Shown: positions 9,679-19,433, counted from the stretch's first letter. The stretch is 64,000 bases of DNA from Acinetobacter sp. C26M (GCF_023702675.1 NZ_CP098478.1:1178001-1242000), one strand, 5' to 3'. Translations and numbers: made by a program. The notes: generated by a model not told the origin, from the letters alone.

Positions 9679-10019
9679 TTACTTATGATAAACAAGTGAA
9701 AGCCTATAAAGAAAATTTAAAAAATAATTAACAGAAAAATGAGTGAATTGATGATTTTTTGACTGAATTTTTTTCTATTTTTTATCAAAATCACCAAAAC
9801 CTGAGTTCAACATCTTCTTAAAGTTGAGCACTTTTTTAATTGTTAAGATTCATTGATCGTCTTCTATATCTCATAAGCTTTTGTTGTTATTGATGACTTG
9901 AATATATGGAGGAATAGAGAGTTAATGTTATTATTGATAATAATTATCATTATTATTGTCATTTTTGTTGCTTTTGTGTATTATTCACGAAATTTTTAAG
10001 AATGAATTAAGGTTCTTAC
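9679..10019. other. Intergenic control region of TonB-receptor operon
   Basis: The first 53 bases hold the displaced reading frame of the Sel1 protein C-terminus. The remainder is non-coding, more than 70 percent AT by eye, and carries a Fur-box-like sequence about 65 bases upstream of the receptor start. No other gene seen. Confidence 0.6.
9936..9954. promoter_or_regulatory. Fur box upstream of TonB receptor operon
   Basis: GATAATAATTATCATTATT matches 16 of 19 positions of the GATAATGATAATCATTATC consensus. It implies iron repression of the downstream receptor/PepSY operon. Confidence 0.7.
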
Positions 10020-12854
10020 GTGTTAGAACAAAATAAATCTCTCAAATCATCTCAATTTATTAGAACAACACTCTGCACTTCTGTTTTATTGGTGTTGTCA
10101 TCTCCACATGTATTTGCGCAAGACAGTACAGATAAAGCTTCGACACTGCCGACTATTGCAGTGACAGCAAGCAAGGCTGATACTGCCTATAAATCGGGCA
10201 ATATGGATATTCCACGTACTGAAGACGATGTCCAAGCCTATACCATGATCGAGCGGGAAGAGATTGAACGTTCAGGCACCACCACAGTCACCGAATTATT
10301 GTCTAAAGTACTGCCGATGGCGACTTCAACCAATAATTCCAGTTACTTCTCAGGTACATCGAGTCAAATCAATTTACGTGGGCTTGGCGCCAGTCAAACT
10401 TTAGTATTGATTAATGGTCGTCGTAGTGCAGGAACAGGGAATCGAGGTACTTCAGAATCTACCGATCAACCCAATTTAAATAATATTCCCTTGGCTGCAA
10501 TTGAACGGATTGAAGTGTTACCAACATCAGCCGCTGCGATTTATGGCAGTGGGGCGATTGGTGGCGTCATCAATGTGATTTTACGCAAAGACTATGTTGG
10601 CACCGAAGTGAATGTGCGCTATAGCGATACTGTGGATAATCAACAACCTGCCAAGTCTTTTAATTTGGTTTCAGGTTTTTCTTTGGAAGATGGCCGTACT
10701 CATGTGATGTTGACTGCATCCAAAAAAGACCAAGATAGTTTGCTAGCGAGTGAACGTGACTGGAAAAGTAAATCACGCCAAAATATTTTAAAAAATAATC
10801 CGAAGAGTATTATTGGGGACAAGGTCAATCCGCCTGCAGGTCATCTAACCAATATTCGTAGTAAAGATGGTTCTGAATTAGTGCCAGGATGGGGCTCATC
10901 TATGGCGCATCTTCCCAAAGGTTGGAATGGCGATCTGAGCAAACTGGGACAAGGTTATACCTTAGGTTTGTCGGATGGGGTCAGTGCTTGGTCAGGCAAA
11001 GAAGCTTTGCTTTATGATACCAAGACGGAAGCATTTGGCCTTTCTTTAAATCGTGATTTTACTGATCGTCTGAATGTGTTTCTTGAAGCAGGCTATGAAA
11101 AAGAAGAGGGGTGGTCATTTAATACTGTACCACATAACTATGGGGTGATAACGGTTAACAAAGACAGTCCGCATAATCCGTTTGGTAAGGATATTTTAGT
11201 GAATTATCCATTACGTTTGGATAGTCTGGGTGCCTTTGCCAAGGACACATTTGAAACCACCCAGAAGAAAGTTGCGACGGGCTTTACCTTTGACCTTACA
11301 CCAGAATGGATACTCTCGGCAGATTATGCATGGAGTAAATCGGATATTCGTCAACGTTATACACGTCAGGGTAGCAAAAATCCAAAAGCCAGTGCATGGA
11401 ACAAAGATACCACCAATAATGCAATTGATTTTCTGCAAGATTTCACCACCACACCAACGGACTTAATTTCAAAATATTGGAACTATCCAAAAAATAATAC
11501 GCAGCAGACTTTAAATGATTTCTCGGTTCGTGCCACAGGTCAGATCGCAAAATGGTATGCAGGTGATATTCGATTGGCAACGGGGATTGAACACCGTCGT
11601 TATGAAAGTGAAGGCTTTGCAGATCACCAACATGTCGACAATCCTTGGGTGAAGCCGACTGAACGTAAGAGCAATGCATCCAGTGTTTACACGGAATTTA
11701 ACATTCCAGTGATTTCACCTGAGCTGAATTTACCTTTCGCCAAATTACTGGATGTGCAATTGGCTGCACGCTATGAAGATTTCAATGTCCAAGCAAAAAC
11801 GCCACAATATGACAGCCAAATTGATCCAGCAACGGGATATCGTTCTAAGTTTTTAAATTATAGCGATTCGGGTAAATCAAAATTTGATGCAATCACACCA
11901 ACGGTTGGTTTCCGCTTCGCACCAAACGATCAATTGATGTTCCGTGCGTCTTATAGCGAAGGTTTTGTGACGCCATCGGTTTCTCAAATTTCTCAAGCGA
12001 CGTCGACCCAAGTGACGGGCGCGACATTAACCGACCCTACAACAGGAAAAATTATTAGCACTTATGAAGGTATTTCTGGCGGTAATCCTGATCTAACCCC
12101 AGAAAGTTCAAAAAGTATTAATGCTGGGATTGTGTTAACCCCAGAGGCGATTCCTGATTTACGCCTATCGATTGATTATTACAACATCAAAAAAACCAAT
12201 AATATTAGTTCGATCAGTGCGCAATACATTCTAGATAATCAAAGTAAATATGGCAGTCGAATTAAACGTAACCAAGCAGGCGATATAGTTTCGATTGATA
12301 CCACACCATTCAACGCTTTAAATCTAAAAACCAGTGGAATCGATACCAATTTAAATTATCGCTTTGATAGTGTGATTGGAGAAACCACCTTTAATTTGGG
12401 CTATACCCATGTTAATGAATATCGCCAAAAACATAATTTGATCGATCCAGAAAAGAATTTTGTCAGTCTTGTTGGCGGTGCGGTATCAGATGCACCGTTA
12501 AAACATCGTGCCAATGCATCGATTTATCTACAGGCTAATGACAATTGGGGCTTTGGTTGGGCAAGTCAATATTATGGTTCATATGACATGGTCAACGCGG
12601 CTGCGATTTTAAATCAAACGGGTCATGCCGATAAAAAATTAAAAATTGAAGATCAAATCTACCATGACATTTTTGCCAAGGTGAGTTTACCGAGCAGTAA
12701 GTTGCTGAAACACAGTAGCAGTGAGCTGAGCTTCGGTATTCAGAATTTATTTAATGATTACACGGTCGATATGTCTGGAACGCAATCATACCTCAGCAAA
12801 TATAGTGATGTCCGTGGTCGCCAATATTATCTAAACCTTAAGTTTTCTTTCTAA
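10020..12854 (+). CDS. TonB-dependent outer-membrane receptor
   Basis: Energy-dependent uptake of an iron-chelate or similar ligand. 944 residues beginning at GTG (an ATG 18 bases upstream runs into a stop after two codons); AAGG lies about 7 bases before it. Signal peptide ends near HVFAQ (about residue 34), then a TonB-box-like TIAVTASK, a plug domain with INLRGLGASQTLVLINGRR and AAIYGSGAIGGVINVILRK, and a 22-strand barrel ending LNLKFSF. There is no STN signalling domain, unlike the receptor at 15.4 kb. It leads an operon with DUF3649, PepSY and DUF3325 proteins. The ligand is unknown; a siderophore is the best guess. Confidence 0.88.
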   Translation: MLEQNKSLKSSQFIRTTLCTSVLLVLSSPHVFAQDSTDKASTLPTIAVTASKADTAYKSGNMDIPRTEDDVQAYTMIEREEIERSGTTTVTELLSKVLPMATSTNNSSYFSGTSSQINLRGLGASQTLVLINGRRSAGTGNRGTSESTDQPNLNNIPLAAIERIEVLPTSAAAIYGSGAIGGVINVILRKDYVGTEVNVRYSDTVDNQQPAKSFNLVSGFSLEDGRTHVMLTASKKDQDSLLASERDWKSKSRQNILKNNPKSIIGDKVNPPAGHLTNIRSKDGSELVPGWGSSMAHLPKGWNGDLSKLGQGYTLGLSDGVSAWSGKEALLYDTKTEAFGLSLNRDFTDRLNVFLEAGYEKEEGWSFNTVPHNYGVITVNKDSPHNPFGKDILVNYPLRLDSLGAFAKDTFETTQKKVATGFTFDLTPEWILSADYAWSKSDIRQRYTRQGSKNPKASAWNKDTTNNAIDFLQDFTTTPTDLISKYWNYPKNNTQQTLNDFSVRATGQIAKWYAGDIRLATGIEHRRYESEGFADHQHVDNPWVKPTERKSNASSVYTEFNIPVISPELNLPFAKLLDVQLAARYEDFNVQAKTPQYDSQIDPATGYRSKFLNYSDSGKSKFDAITPTVGFRFAPNDQLMFRASYSEGFVTPSVSQISQATSTQVTGATLTDPTTGKIISTYEGISGGNPDLTPESSKSINAGIVLTPEAIPDLRLSIDYYNIKKTNNISSISAQYILDNQSKYGSRIKRNQAGDIVSIDTTPFNALNLKTSGIDTNLNYRFDSVIGETTFNLGYTHVNEYRQKHNLIDPEKNFVSLVGGAVSDAPLKHRANASIYLQANDNWGFGWASQYYGSYDMVNAAAILNQTGHADKKLKIEDQIYHDIFAKVSLPSSKLLKHSSSELSFGIQNLFNDYTVDMSGTQSYLSKYSDVRGRQYYLNLKFSF

Positions 12855-12868
12855 TCTTCCTGAAATGG

Positions 12869-12899
12869 AGGTGGCGATTATTTTGCATAATCGCCACCT
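12869..12899 (+). promoter_or_regulatory. Perfect 13-bp hairpin between receptor and DUF3649 gene
   Basis: AGGTGGCGATTAT and its exact complement flank a TTTGC loop, between the receptor stop (12854) and the next start (12915). No T-run follows, so it is not a standard terminator. It may stabilise the receptor mRNA 3' end or mark differential expression within the operon. Confidence 0.5.
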
Positions 12900-12914
12900 G
12901 ACTGGGTGTCTTTT

Positions 12915-13262
12915 ATGAATATTGAAGCTTCTGTGCCCTTGGCCTCCGCCAAAAGGGTCACAAAAAAGAAGGTTGAACAATCATCATTGATTAAATATCG
13001 ATTGATGATTTTTTCACGTTTTGTCTTGGCCATTTTTGGTGGCTATTACTTTGCTGCGATTGCTGCAATGTTGATGGGTTTCCTGTTTTCAGCTGAACCT
13101 TCCAAAGCCAATGCGGTATTTGGGGCAACCATGTTGGCTTTCGTGATCCATTGTGCCGTGTTCATTTGGGTATTTTTGGTCAACTCAACCGTGAAAGTCT
13201 GGTTAGGCGTTATTGTTCCCAGTGTATTGATGACGTTGATTTATTGGTTTTTAAAAGGGTAA
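12915..13262 (+). CDS. DUF3649-family small membrane protein
   Basis: 115 residues with three hydrophobic segments (about residues 33-58, 65-85, 93-113) after a basic cytoplasmic N-terminus rich in Lys. This family is found next to PepSY proteins and TonB receptors in iron-uptake operons; its exact role is not known. The ATG at 12915 was chosen; an in-frame GTG at 12906 is possible and neither has a convincing ribosome site. It ends 4 bases before the PepSY gene. Confidence 0.7.
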   Translation: MNIEASVPLASAKRVTKKKVEQSSLIKYRLMIFSRFVLAIFGGYYFAAIAAMLMGFLFSAEPSKANAVFGATMLAFVIHCAVFIWVFLVNSTVKVWLGVIVPSVLMTLIYWFLKG

Positions 13263-13266
13263 TCTA

Positions 13267-14964
13267 ATGCGTGTTGATGGTAAAAATGAAGGCCCTCGCC
13301 AGTCGATGTCATGGTTACATACATGGACAAGCCTGCTCTTGGGATGGTTGCTTTATGCAGTTTTTCTGACGGGTACGCTCAGTTTTTTCCAAAATGAAAT
13401 TACGGTGTGGATGAAACCTGAATTGCATCAGTCTGTGAATAATACTTCACAGCAGCAACAATTGGGTTATGCACTACAGTATTTGCAGCAAAACGGGCAG
13501 CCTGCCGAAAGTTGGAATATCCGTTTTGCCAATGAACGCCAACCTGCCATTATGCTGAATATCCGTAAGCCGGGTGAAGGCCGCCGTCGGGGTGGTGAAA
13601 TCTATTTAGATGCACAAACGGGACAAGAGATTAAAGCGCGAGAAACTCGGGGTGGCGGTTTCTTATATCGCTTTCATTTTGAACTCTATGGTATGCCACG
13701 TATTTGGGGGCGTTGGATTGTTGGTATCGCAACCTTATTCATGTTTGTCGCGATTATCAGCGGTATTATCACCCATAAAAAGATTTTCAAGGATTTCTTT
13801 ACCTTCCGTCCAGCCAAAGGTCAGCGTTCTTGGCTCGATGCTCATAATGCAACGGCTGTATTTGCTTTACCTTTTCATATTATGATCACCTTTAGTGGTT
13901 TGCTATTGTTAATGTTCATGTTTATGCCATGGGCGATGAACAGCCACTATGGAAATGGGCAAAATTTCTATCAAATGCTGAATGAACCTGTTGCTAAAAC
14001 ACCAGAGCAAGCACGTTTATTGGCAGAGCAAAAACAAAAAGAAGCAGCCGAAGAAGGGCGCGGCAATCGCGGTGGTGGCCGCCGTGGTGAAGCTGAACAA
14101 GCAGCGCCCGTGCTTGCAGCAGCACCAATGGTGAATTTGCTGACATTGAGTCAATACGTTCAGCAAGGTTGGGAAGATAATCCGATTGCTTCGATTCGAG
14201 TGAATAAGCCGAATACGGTTGAAGCTGATGTTCAATTTAATGCAACCCGTACTACCACATTGCTTGATCGAGAAAGCATTCCTTCAATGAAGTTTAATGC
14301 GGTGACAGGGCAATTGATTGATGAAGCCAAGCCAGTTAACTCAACTTCCAAAGCCATTTATACCTTGGTGACATGGTTACATATGGCACATGGTGTGGAC
14401 TCGGTGTTGCGTTGGTTGTTATTTTTATCAGGTGTGTTAGGCACAATGATGGTGGCTTCTGGTCTGATCTTATGGGTAGTAAAACGCATTCCAGATGTAC
14501 AGAAGTTGGGCTATAAGCCATTTGGTCATCGTCTGGTTGAAGTGCTGAATATTACCGCAATTACAGGCCTACCGATTGCCTGTGCTGCTTATTTCATTGC
14601 CAATCGTTTTATCCCAGCTCAATTGGCCGAACGTTCTCCGCTAGAGATTAATGTGTTCTTTATCGTATGGCTGCTGTGTTTAATTCATGCGGCTATTCGG
14701 GCACATCGTCCTGCATGGTTGGAGCAACTGGCTTTAGCTGCTGTACTGTTCCTGTTTATGCCAATCCTAAACTTCTTAACAGGCGGGCAGGCACTATGGA
14801 TGAGTATTTATCATGGACAATGGATGATCGCCAGTTTTGATCTGGTGTGCATTATTTTGGGTCTGATTTTTATCTATTCTTATTACAAGTTAAAGCGTTA
14901 CCAAGGTCTAGCTGTAAAGCAGAAAAAACAGCCTAAGGTTCAAGCTGGACAGGAGCAAGCATAA
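13267..14964 (+). CDS. PepSY-domain inner-membrane protein (siderophore-iron reductase type)
   Basis: 565 residues in the PepSY_TM family. N-terminal transmembrane helix in SWLHTWTSLLLGWLLYAVFL, a periplasmic PepSY-like region, further helices near residues 150-175 and 200-225, and a bundle at 365-545. Histidines within the helices (WLHTW, HNATAVFALPFHIM, WLHMAHG) fit haem binding, as in FoxB/PiuB-like proteins thought to reduce ferric siderophores in the periplasm. An unusual Gly/Arg-rich stretch (GRGNRGGGRRGE, about residues 264-275) interrupts the periplasmic part. It overlaps the next gene by one base. Role is inferred from family and operon. Confidence 0.8.
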   Translation: MRVDGKNEGPRQSMSWLHTWTSLLLGWLLYAVFLTGTLSFFQNEITVWMKPELHQSVNNTSQQQQLGYALQYLQQNGQPAESWNIRFANERQPAIMLNIRKPGEGRRRGGEIYLDAQTGQEIKARETRGGGFLYRFHFELYGMPRIWGRWIVGIATLFMFVAIISGIITHKKIFKDFFTFRPAKGQRSWLDAHNATAVFALPFHIMITFSGLLLLMFMFMPWAMNSHYGNGQNFYQMLNEPVAKTPEQARLLAEQKQKEAAEEGRGNRGGGRRGEAEQAAPVLAAAPMVNLLTLSQYVQQGWEDNPIASIRVNKPNTVEADVQFNATRTTTLLDRESIPSMKFNAVTGQLIDEAKPVNSTSKAIYTLVTWLHMAHGVDSVLRWLLFLSGVLGTMMVASGLILWVVKRIPDVQKLGYKPFGHRLVEVLNITAITGLPIACAAYFIANRFIPAQLAERSPLEINVFFIVWLLCLIHAAIRAHRPAWLEQLALAAVLFLFMPILNFLTGGQALWMSIYHGQWMIASFDLVCIILGLIFIYSYYKLKRYQGLAVKQKKQPKVQAGQEQA

Positions 14965-15299
14965 TGGCAGCATTGATGTTGTGGTGTGTTGCTGTGGTGG
15001 CGTTATCGGCACTTGCGTGTGGGATGAGTAAGCATCAGCGTGATATTTTTAGTTCTCAGATCTCAGCACAAAATAGTCGACGTTTTGAGATTGTAGGTTG
15101 GGTAATTCTTCTTATATCTGCGTTGGTGATGGTTTACTTTAAAGGTGCCTCAGTTGGTTTATCTGAGTGGTTGGGTTGTATCACCTTTGCTGCTTTGGCA
15201 GTGGGGTTATTATTAACCTATCAACCTAAAAAACTGTTGCAGGCGAATGCGATTGTGACAGTTTTATTTGGGCTACTGCTTATTGTGACCTTGATTTAA
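14964..15299 (+). CDS. DUF3325-family membrane protein
   Basis: 111 residues, three to four hydrophobic helices, almost no soluble part. Starts inside the stop codon of the PepSY gene (TAATG), so translation is coupled. DUF3325 proteins accompany PepSY and DUF3649 proteins in receptor operons. No catalytic motif is visible, and a structural or stabilising role for the reductase is a guess. Confidence 0.7.
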   Translation: MAALMLWCVAVVALSALACGMSKHQRDIFSSQISAQNSRRFEIVGWVILLISALVMVYFKGASVGLSEWLGCITFAALAVGLLLTYQPKKLLQANAIVTVLFGLLLIVTLI

Positions 15300-15323
15300 G
15301 CTTTCGTTGTATCGCGGTGAAAT

Positions 15324-15353
15324 AAAAAGAGGAAACGAAAGTTTCCTCTTTTT
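15324..15353. terminator. Bidirectional terminator between converging operons
   Basis: AAAAAGAGGAAAC, loop GAAA, GTTTCCTCTTTTT: a 13-bp stem with A and T runs on its two sides. It can end both the rightward PepSY operon and the leftward receptor gene. Confidence 0.85.
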
Positions 15354-15379
15354 ATGCGTTATAGGTTGATTTTGCGGGC

Positions 15380-17872
15380 TTAGTAACTTGCTTTTAAAGT
15401 CAAAAGGACATTACGCGGTTCGCCATAAAAATTACCATAACCAGGGTTGCCGATCGTACTGTAATAGGTTTTGTCAAAAATATTGTTTAGGTTAAGTGCG
15501 ATATTCCATTGAGGATTAATATCATAAGCGACACGCGCTGACCAAATAGCATAATTGGGTTGAACCAGTTCAATATTTTTCCGAGCACCATCAAACTTTT
15601 GTGTGACTGGATTAAATTCTTTGACTGATCCAGTTGCATAGTTTTTACTTTGAGCGATTACACCGCCACCTATTTCTAATCCATCGACAATTTGATCAAG
15701 CTGATAGGTTGTCCAAATTTTTAACAGATTTTTAGGGGTGTAGGTATTATATGGATTTTCAGTATTATCCTTTTTCTCGTTTTTATTGTAGGTATAACCT
15801 ACAGATAAATTCCAGTCAGGGCTAATATTGCCATTGAGTTCAACATCAACCCCTTTACTTTCCATAGAACCTGTACCGATGTAACAGCATAGTGAGTTGC
15901 TGTTTGGAATGCTGGTATAGGTGTTATACACTTTTTCCTTTTCTTTTTTGATATCGAAGTAGGCAATGGACGCAAGCAAGTTTGCATTAATTTGATGCTT
16001 GATACCAAATTCAATATTTCGCCCTGTTAATGGTTCGAGCCCTGGACCATCTGCTGCTGTTAAATAGTTACGCTGATTTTTATAAATTTCTGCAAAGCTT
16101 GCATAGGCTGTTGTAGAAGGCAAAATATCATAGGTAATCCCATAATAAGGAACAAACTTTTTGTCTTCTGTGTATGTGTTTTCAATATTGCTATTGTGGT
16201 TGTTGATGGTTAACTCATCTTTAAAGGTATAGCGGCCACCAATAATGAGGGCTAAATCATCAACAGGGCGTAATTTTAAAGAACCATAAAGTGCAGATTT
16301 ATTATTCTTGTTGGTCGTATTGGTTGCCCAAGAGAGCGCAGGGTAGTCCCATTCTGGCGGTGCAACGCGATTAAATGCATCACCATCAGCATAATAGGTC
16401 CAATTTAGTCGATAATCTTTTTGGTTGTTACTATGATCAATACCTAAAATCAGATCATGCTTTTGTTCAAATAAATTAAAGCTGCCTTGTAGGTTTAAAT
16501 CCATTGTTGTTTCTTTAAAGCGTGTATCATCCTGATAGCGCCACCATTGGCTTTGGTGAGTCTCATAACTGACAGCACCTTCCATTTCAGCGCTGTTAAT
16601 CGCATCATTACCAATGTTGTGACGCACATTCAGTTGTGTTTTCCAGTCATCATTAATTTGGTGTTGAAGATTGGCGAAAAAGGATGTGTTTTTACGTTCG
16701 ATCCAACCCCAAGGTGCTCCCATCGTTGTACTGCGAGGTAAATGCAGATCTGCGCCATCTTCCCAACGAGGTAAGCTAGCGTTAAAAGCATCCACTTTAT
16801 CTTTTTGATAACTCACACCCGTAAACAATGTTGTTTCGGGTAATAAGTCAAAGCTTAATGCACCGTAGACCATTTCACGGCGGCTTTGTGTCGGTTTGTA
16901 GAAGAAGTCTCGATCTTGGAAAACAGTGACCAAACGACCTTTAACACTTTGATCTTCTGTTAAAGAACCAGTCGCATCGAATTCACCACGATAATTATTC
17001 CAGCTACCTGCTGAAATTGATCCATTGATTTCGGTTTCTGCTTTTGGTCGTTTAGAGGTGAGATTAATTACACCGCCAGCTTCACCGGCACCGAATAAAC
17101 CATCTGCACCACGCAACACCTCAACTGCGTCATATTGTGCCATATCAGCACTGTTACTTCGATCTTCTAGACTTGAAGTACTGCCGCCGTCATAACGGAT
17201 ATTTTCAATCTTTAGACCACGTGCACTATAGTTATTATTTAACCAGAGCTGTTCGCGTGTTACACCTGTTGTTTGTACCATGACATCATCAAGGGTTTTT
17301 AGGCCTTGTTCATCAAGACGCTGACGAGACATAACGGTTACAGATTGTGGTACGTCTTTAATATTCTGAGCTTGCTTGCCAACATTTGTCATATTTTGGT
17401 TGGCGGCTTTGATCGAAATTGTTGGGAGCTGTGCTGAATTGCTTTCTTGCTGAGCGTTGTTATTTTGAGCTTGATCTGCTCGTGTGCGAATCGCTTCTAA
17501 TTTAACCACTTTAGGTTCAACAGCAGCCACAGTTACTTTGGCTTGAATACTGTATCCAGCATTGGCAACTTTGATTGCTTCAAATGCATGTGGTTTAAGC
17601 AAAGTCTCTAAAGCAGTTTCTACTGAATAATTTCCTTTTAGTGAAGCGCTTTTTATTTTAGAAAGTATGGTTGAGTCATAGCTAATGGTGGTGCCTGTTT
17701 GAATCGCGAGTTGTTTAAGTGCTTGATCGAGTGTGGTCGAGCTAATCGAAATCTGATAAACATTGGCAGCATAAGCAGAAGTAGTTGCAATGCTGACAAC
17801 GCTGAGTGGCATGCCCCATAAAATGGCGCGTACAGCCAACGCCAAGGTAGTTTTCGCCTGATAATCCTTCAT
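15380..17872 (-). CDS. TonB-dependent siderophore receptor with STN signalling domain
   Basis: 830 residues. Signal peptide to about residue 35 (TTSAYAAN), then an STN domain at 38-110 (YQISISSTTLDQALKQLA, LETLLKPHAFEA) that contacts the anti-sigma factor FecR. A linker with a TonB box (LPTISIKA) follows, then the plug (KDVPQSVTVMSRQRLDEQG; VEVLRGADGLFGAGEAGGV) and a barrel ending VLLTLKASY. The plug wording is that of FpvA/FhuE-like ferric-siderophore receptors. It lies 66 bp downstream of fecR and is probably induced by its own ligand through the adjacent FecI. No siderophore synthesis gene is in the window, so a xenosiderophore is possible. Confidence 0.92.
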   Translation of the reverse strand: MKDYQAKTTLALAVRAILWGMPLSVVSIATTSAYAANVYQISISSTTLDQALKQLAIQTGTTISYDSTILSKIKSASLKGNYSVETALETLLKPHAFEAIKVANAGYSIQAKVTVAAVEPKVVKLEAIRTRADQAQNNNAQQESNSAQLPTISIKAANQNMTNVGKQAQNIKDVPQSVTVMSRQRLDEQGLKTLDDVMVQTTGVTREQLWLNNNYSARGLKIENIRYDGGSTSSLEDRSNSADMAQYDAVEVLRGADGLFGAGEAGGVINLTSKRPKAETEINGSISAGSWNNYRGEFDATGSLTEDQSVKGRLVTVFQDRDFFYKPTQSRREMVYGALSFDLLPETTLFTGVSYQKDKVDAFNASLPRWEDGADLHLPRSTTMGAPWGWIERKNTSFFANLQHQINDDWKTQLNVRHNIGNDAINSAEMEGAVSYETHQSQWWRYQDDTRFKETTMDLNLQGSFNLFEQKHDLILGIDHSNNQKDYRLNWTYYADGDAFNRVAPPEWDYPALSWATNTTNKNNKSALYGSLKLRPVDDLALIIGGRYTFKDELTINNHNSNIENTYTEDKKFVPYYGITYDILPSTTAYASFAEIYKNQRNYLTAADGPGLEPLTGRNIEFGIKHQINANLLASIAYFDIKKEKEKVYNTYTSIPNSNSLCCYIGTGSMESKGVDVELNGNISPDWNLSVGYTYNKNEKKDNTENPYNTYTPKNLLKIWTTYQLDQIVDGLEIGGGVIAQSKNYATGSVKEFNPVTQKFDGARKNIELVQPNYAIWSARVAYDINPQWNIALNLNNIFDKTYYSTIGNPGYGNFYGEPRNVLLTLKASY

Positions 17873-17938
17873 GTGGTCTTCTCGACTGGGAGTGTATTTC
17901 TCTATAAGTCGAACAAGATCAAAAAAAGGGTCAAATTT

Positions 17939-18895
17939 TTATCTTTTTTTTATTTTTAATACATATGGACTGTAATAGCTCAGCTCAAGTTGATGGGTAT
18001 AGGCCAGTGTTTCTAAGCTTTGTTGAGGATTTTTTAATGAAAACACACCTGAAACGCGAAGGCCTTTTAACGCTGGCTCGATAAAATAAGTGCCTTTTTT
18101 ATAACGATATAGTTCACTAATGACTTTTTCTAGTGGCCATTGTTCTACCACCAATAAGTGCTGTGTCCAATAGGGCTGCTCATTGTTTAGTGGGAGTGGT
18201 TTAGAGATCTGTTGACTGTCGAAATATACACGTTGACCTTGCTGTAAAATTTGCCGTTGCCCAGAATCCTGCGGCTGTAAAGCAACAGCATGTTGATACA
18301 CTTTGACCCGAGTTTGATCATGATGCTCTTGTCGTACCGTAAACTGAGTACCTAAGGCCTCAATTGCACCATCTTTGGTCTTCACCATAAATGGACGATG
18401 TTGCGGATCTTTGGCGGTCTGGATATAAATTTCACCTTCGATCAGTTGAATTTTTCGAGTCTGTTCGGAGAAATCCACGTTGATATAACTATCACTCGCC
18501 AATATCAAAGTTGAACCATCTTGCAGTGTAATAGTTTTAATTTCACCGATCTCAGTATGATCATCAGATTGCCATTTTGCCCAAGGCAACAAATATATTC
18601 CGCAGCCGATAACCAACAATCCTAAAAGGCTAAACAGCATATTTCGTTTCGCGGTCAGATTAAATTTTTGATTGGACTGGACTAAAGAGTCTGAGGGAAA
18701 GTGGTTGGATAAACCTGTTAGGCCATGGGTAAATTTATTGATTTGCTGAATGGCTAAGGCATGTTCTTTTTTTTCTGTTTGCCAGTGTTTGAATTGTTGC
18801 TGCTGTAACTCAGTCATTTCACCAGAATGTAATAGCACCAGCCAATCGGTGGCTTCATCCAATACATGATCAGGTATTTTAGGGGCTTGGGACAT
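17939..18895 (-). CDS. fecR: FecR-family anti-sigma regulator
   Basis: 318 residues. N-terminal cytoplasmic DUF4880 domain (EATDWLVLLHSGEMT), a single transmembrane helix at about 85-104 (MLFSLLGLLVIGCGIYLLPW), then the periplasmic FecR domain (KTITLQDGSTLILASDSYINVDF; GTQFTVRQ) and a C-terminal STN-interacting part. It should hold the sigma factor until the receptor reports ligand. It begins 22 bp after the sigma-factor stop, in the usual sigma / anti-sigma / receptor order. Confidence 0.9.
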   Translation of the reverse strand: MSQAPKIPDHVLDEATDWLVLLHSGEMTELQQQQFKHWQTEKKEHALAIQQINKFTHGLTGLSNHFPSDSLVQSNQKFNLTAKRNMLFSLLGLLVIGCGIYLLPWAKWQSDDHTEIGEIKTITLQDGSTLILASDSYINVDFSEQTRKIQLIEGEIYIQTAKDPQHRPFMVKTKDGAIEALGTQFTVRQEHHDQTRVKVYQHAVALQPQDSGQRQILQQGQRVYFDSQQISKPLPLNNEQPYWTQHLLVVEQWPLEKVISELYRYKKGTYFIEPALKGLRVSGVFSLKNPQQSLETLAYTHQLELSYYSPYVLKIKKR

Positions 18896-18917
18896 GACAG
18901 AAAAGCAAATTTAGCAA

Positions 18918-19433
18918 TTAATCGGTCTGATTATAAAGACTTATACAGGCTAGAAAAGCCTGTTTCATATCTCTTTTGACCGTTGCTTCAGAAATATCTA
19001 GCTTTTCACTAATTGCACGATAAGTCAGCCCATCCAATTGCGATAATAAAAACACCTGTGCAGTACGCTGTGGCAACTTTTCTAACATTAAATGGACTTG
19101 GTAAAGCGTTTCTCGAATACACACTTCGTATTCAGCAGAGGGGTAATATTCTTCTGGCAGCTGTGCAAGCGCATCTAAATACAGGTGTTCTACATGCTGA
19201 TGCCGCCAATAATCAATAATGACGTGTTTAGCAATACCCATTAGCCATGCCTGTGGCTCTTTAATCTTTTCAAAGCAATAGTCACTTTTTAAGGCACGAT
19301 AGAATACTTCCTGACTCAAGTCTTCAGATTGGTGGTGATGCTGCAGTTTATGCTTAAACCATGACAGCAACGAGCTTTGCTGGGTTTGATAAACGTGGCT
19401 AAACCATAACTGTTTTTCTACATTTAGGTTCAT
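18918..19433 (-). CDS. fecI: FecI-type ECF sigma factor
   Basis: 171 residues. Sigma-2 region with HQSEDLSQEVFYRALK, and a sigma-4 helix-turn-helix (DGLTYRAISEKLDISEATVKRD). The start at 19433 (MNLNVEKQLWF) fits the family; the open frame to 19496 adds a family-unlike hydrophobic N-terminus and would begin at the edge of a Fur box. It directs RNA polymerase to the receptor gene when FecR releases it. Divergent from the RND efflux operon. Confidence 0.9.
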   Translation of the reverse strand: MNLNVEKQLWFSHVYQTQQSSLLSWFKHKLQHHHQSEDLSQEVFYRALKSDYCFEKIKEPQAWLMGIAKHVIIDYWRHQHVEHLYLDALAQLPEEYYPSAEYEVCIRETLYQVHLMLEKLPQRTAQVFLLSQLDGLTYRAISEKLDISEATVKRDMKQAFLACISLYNQTD

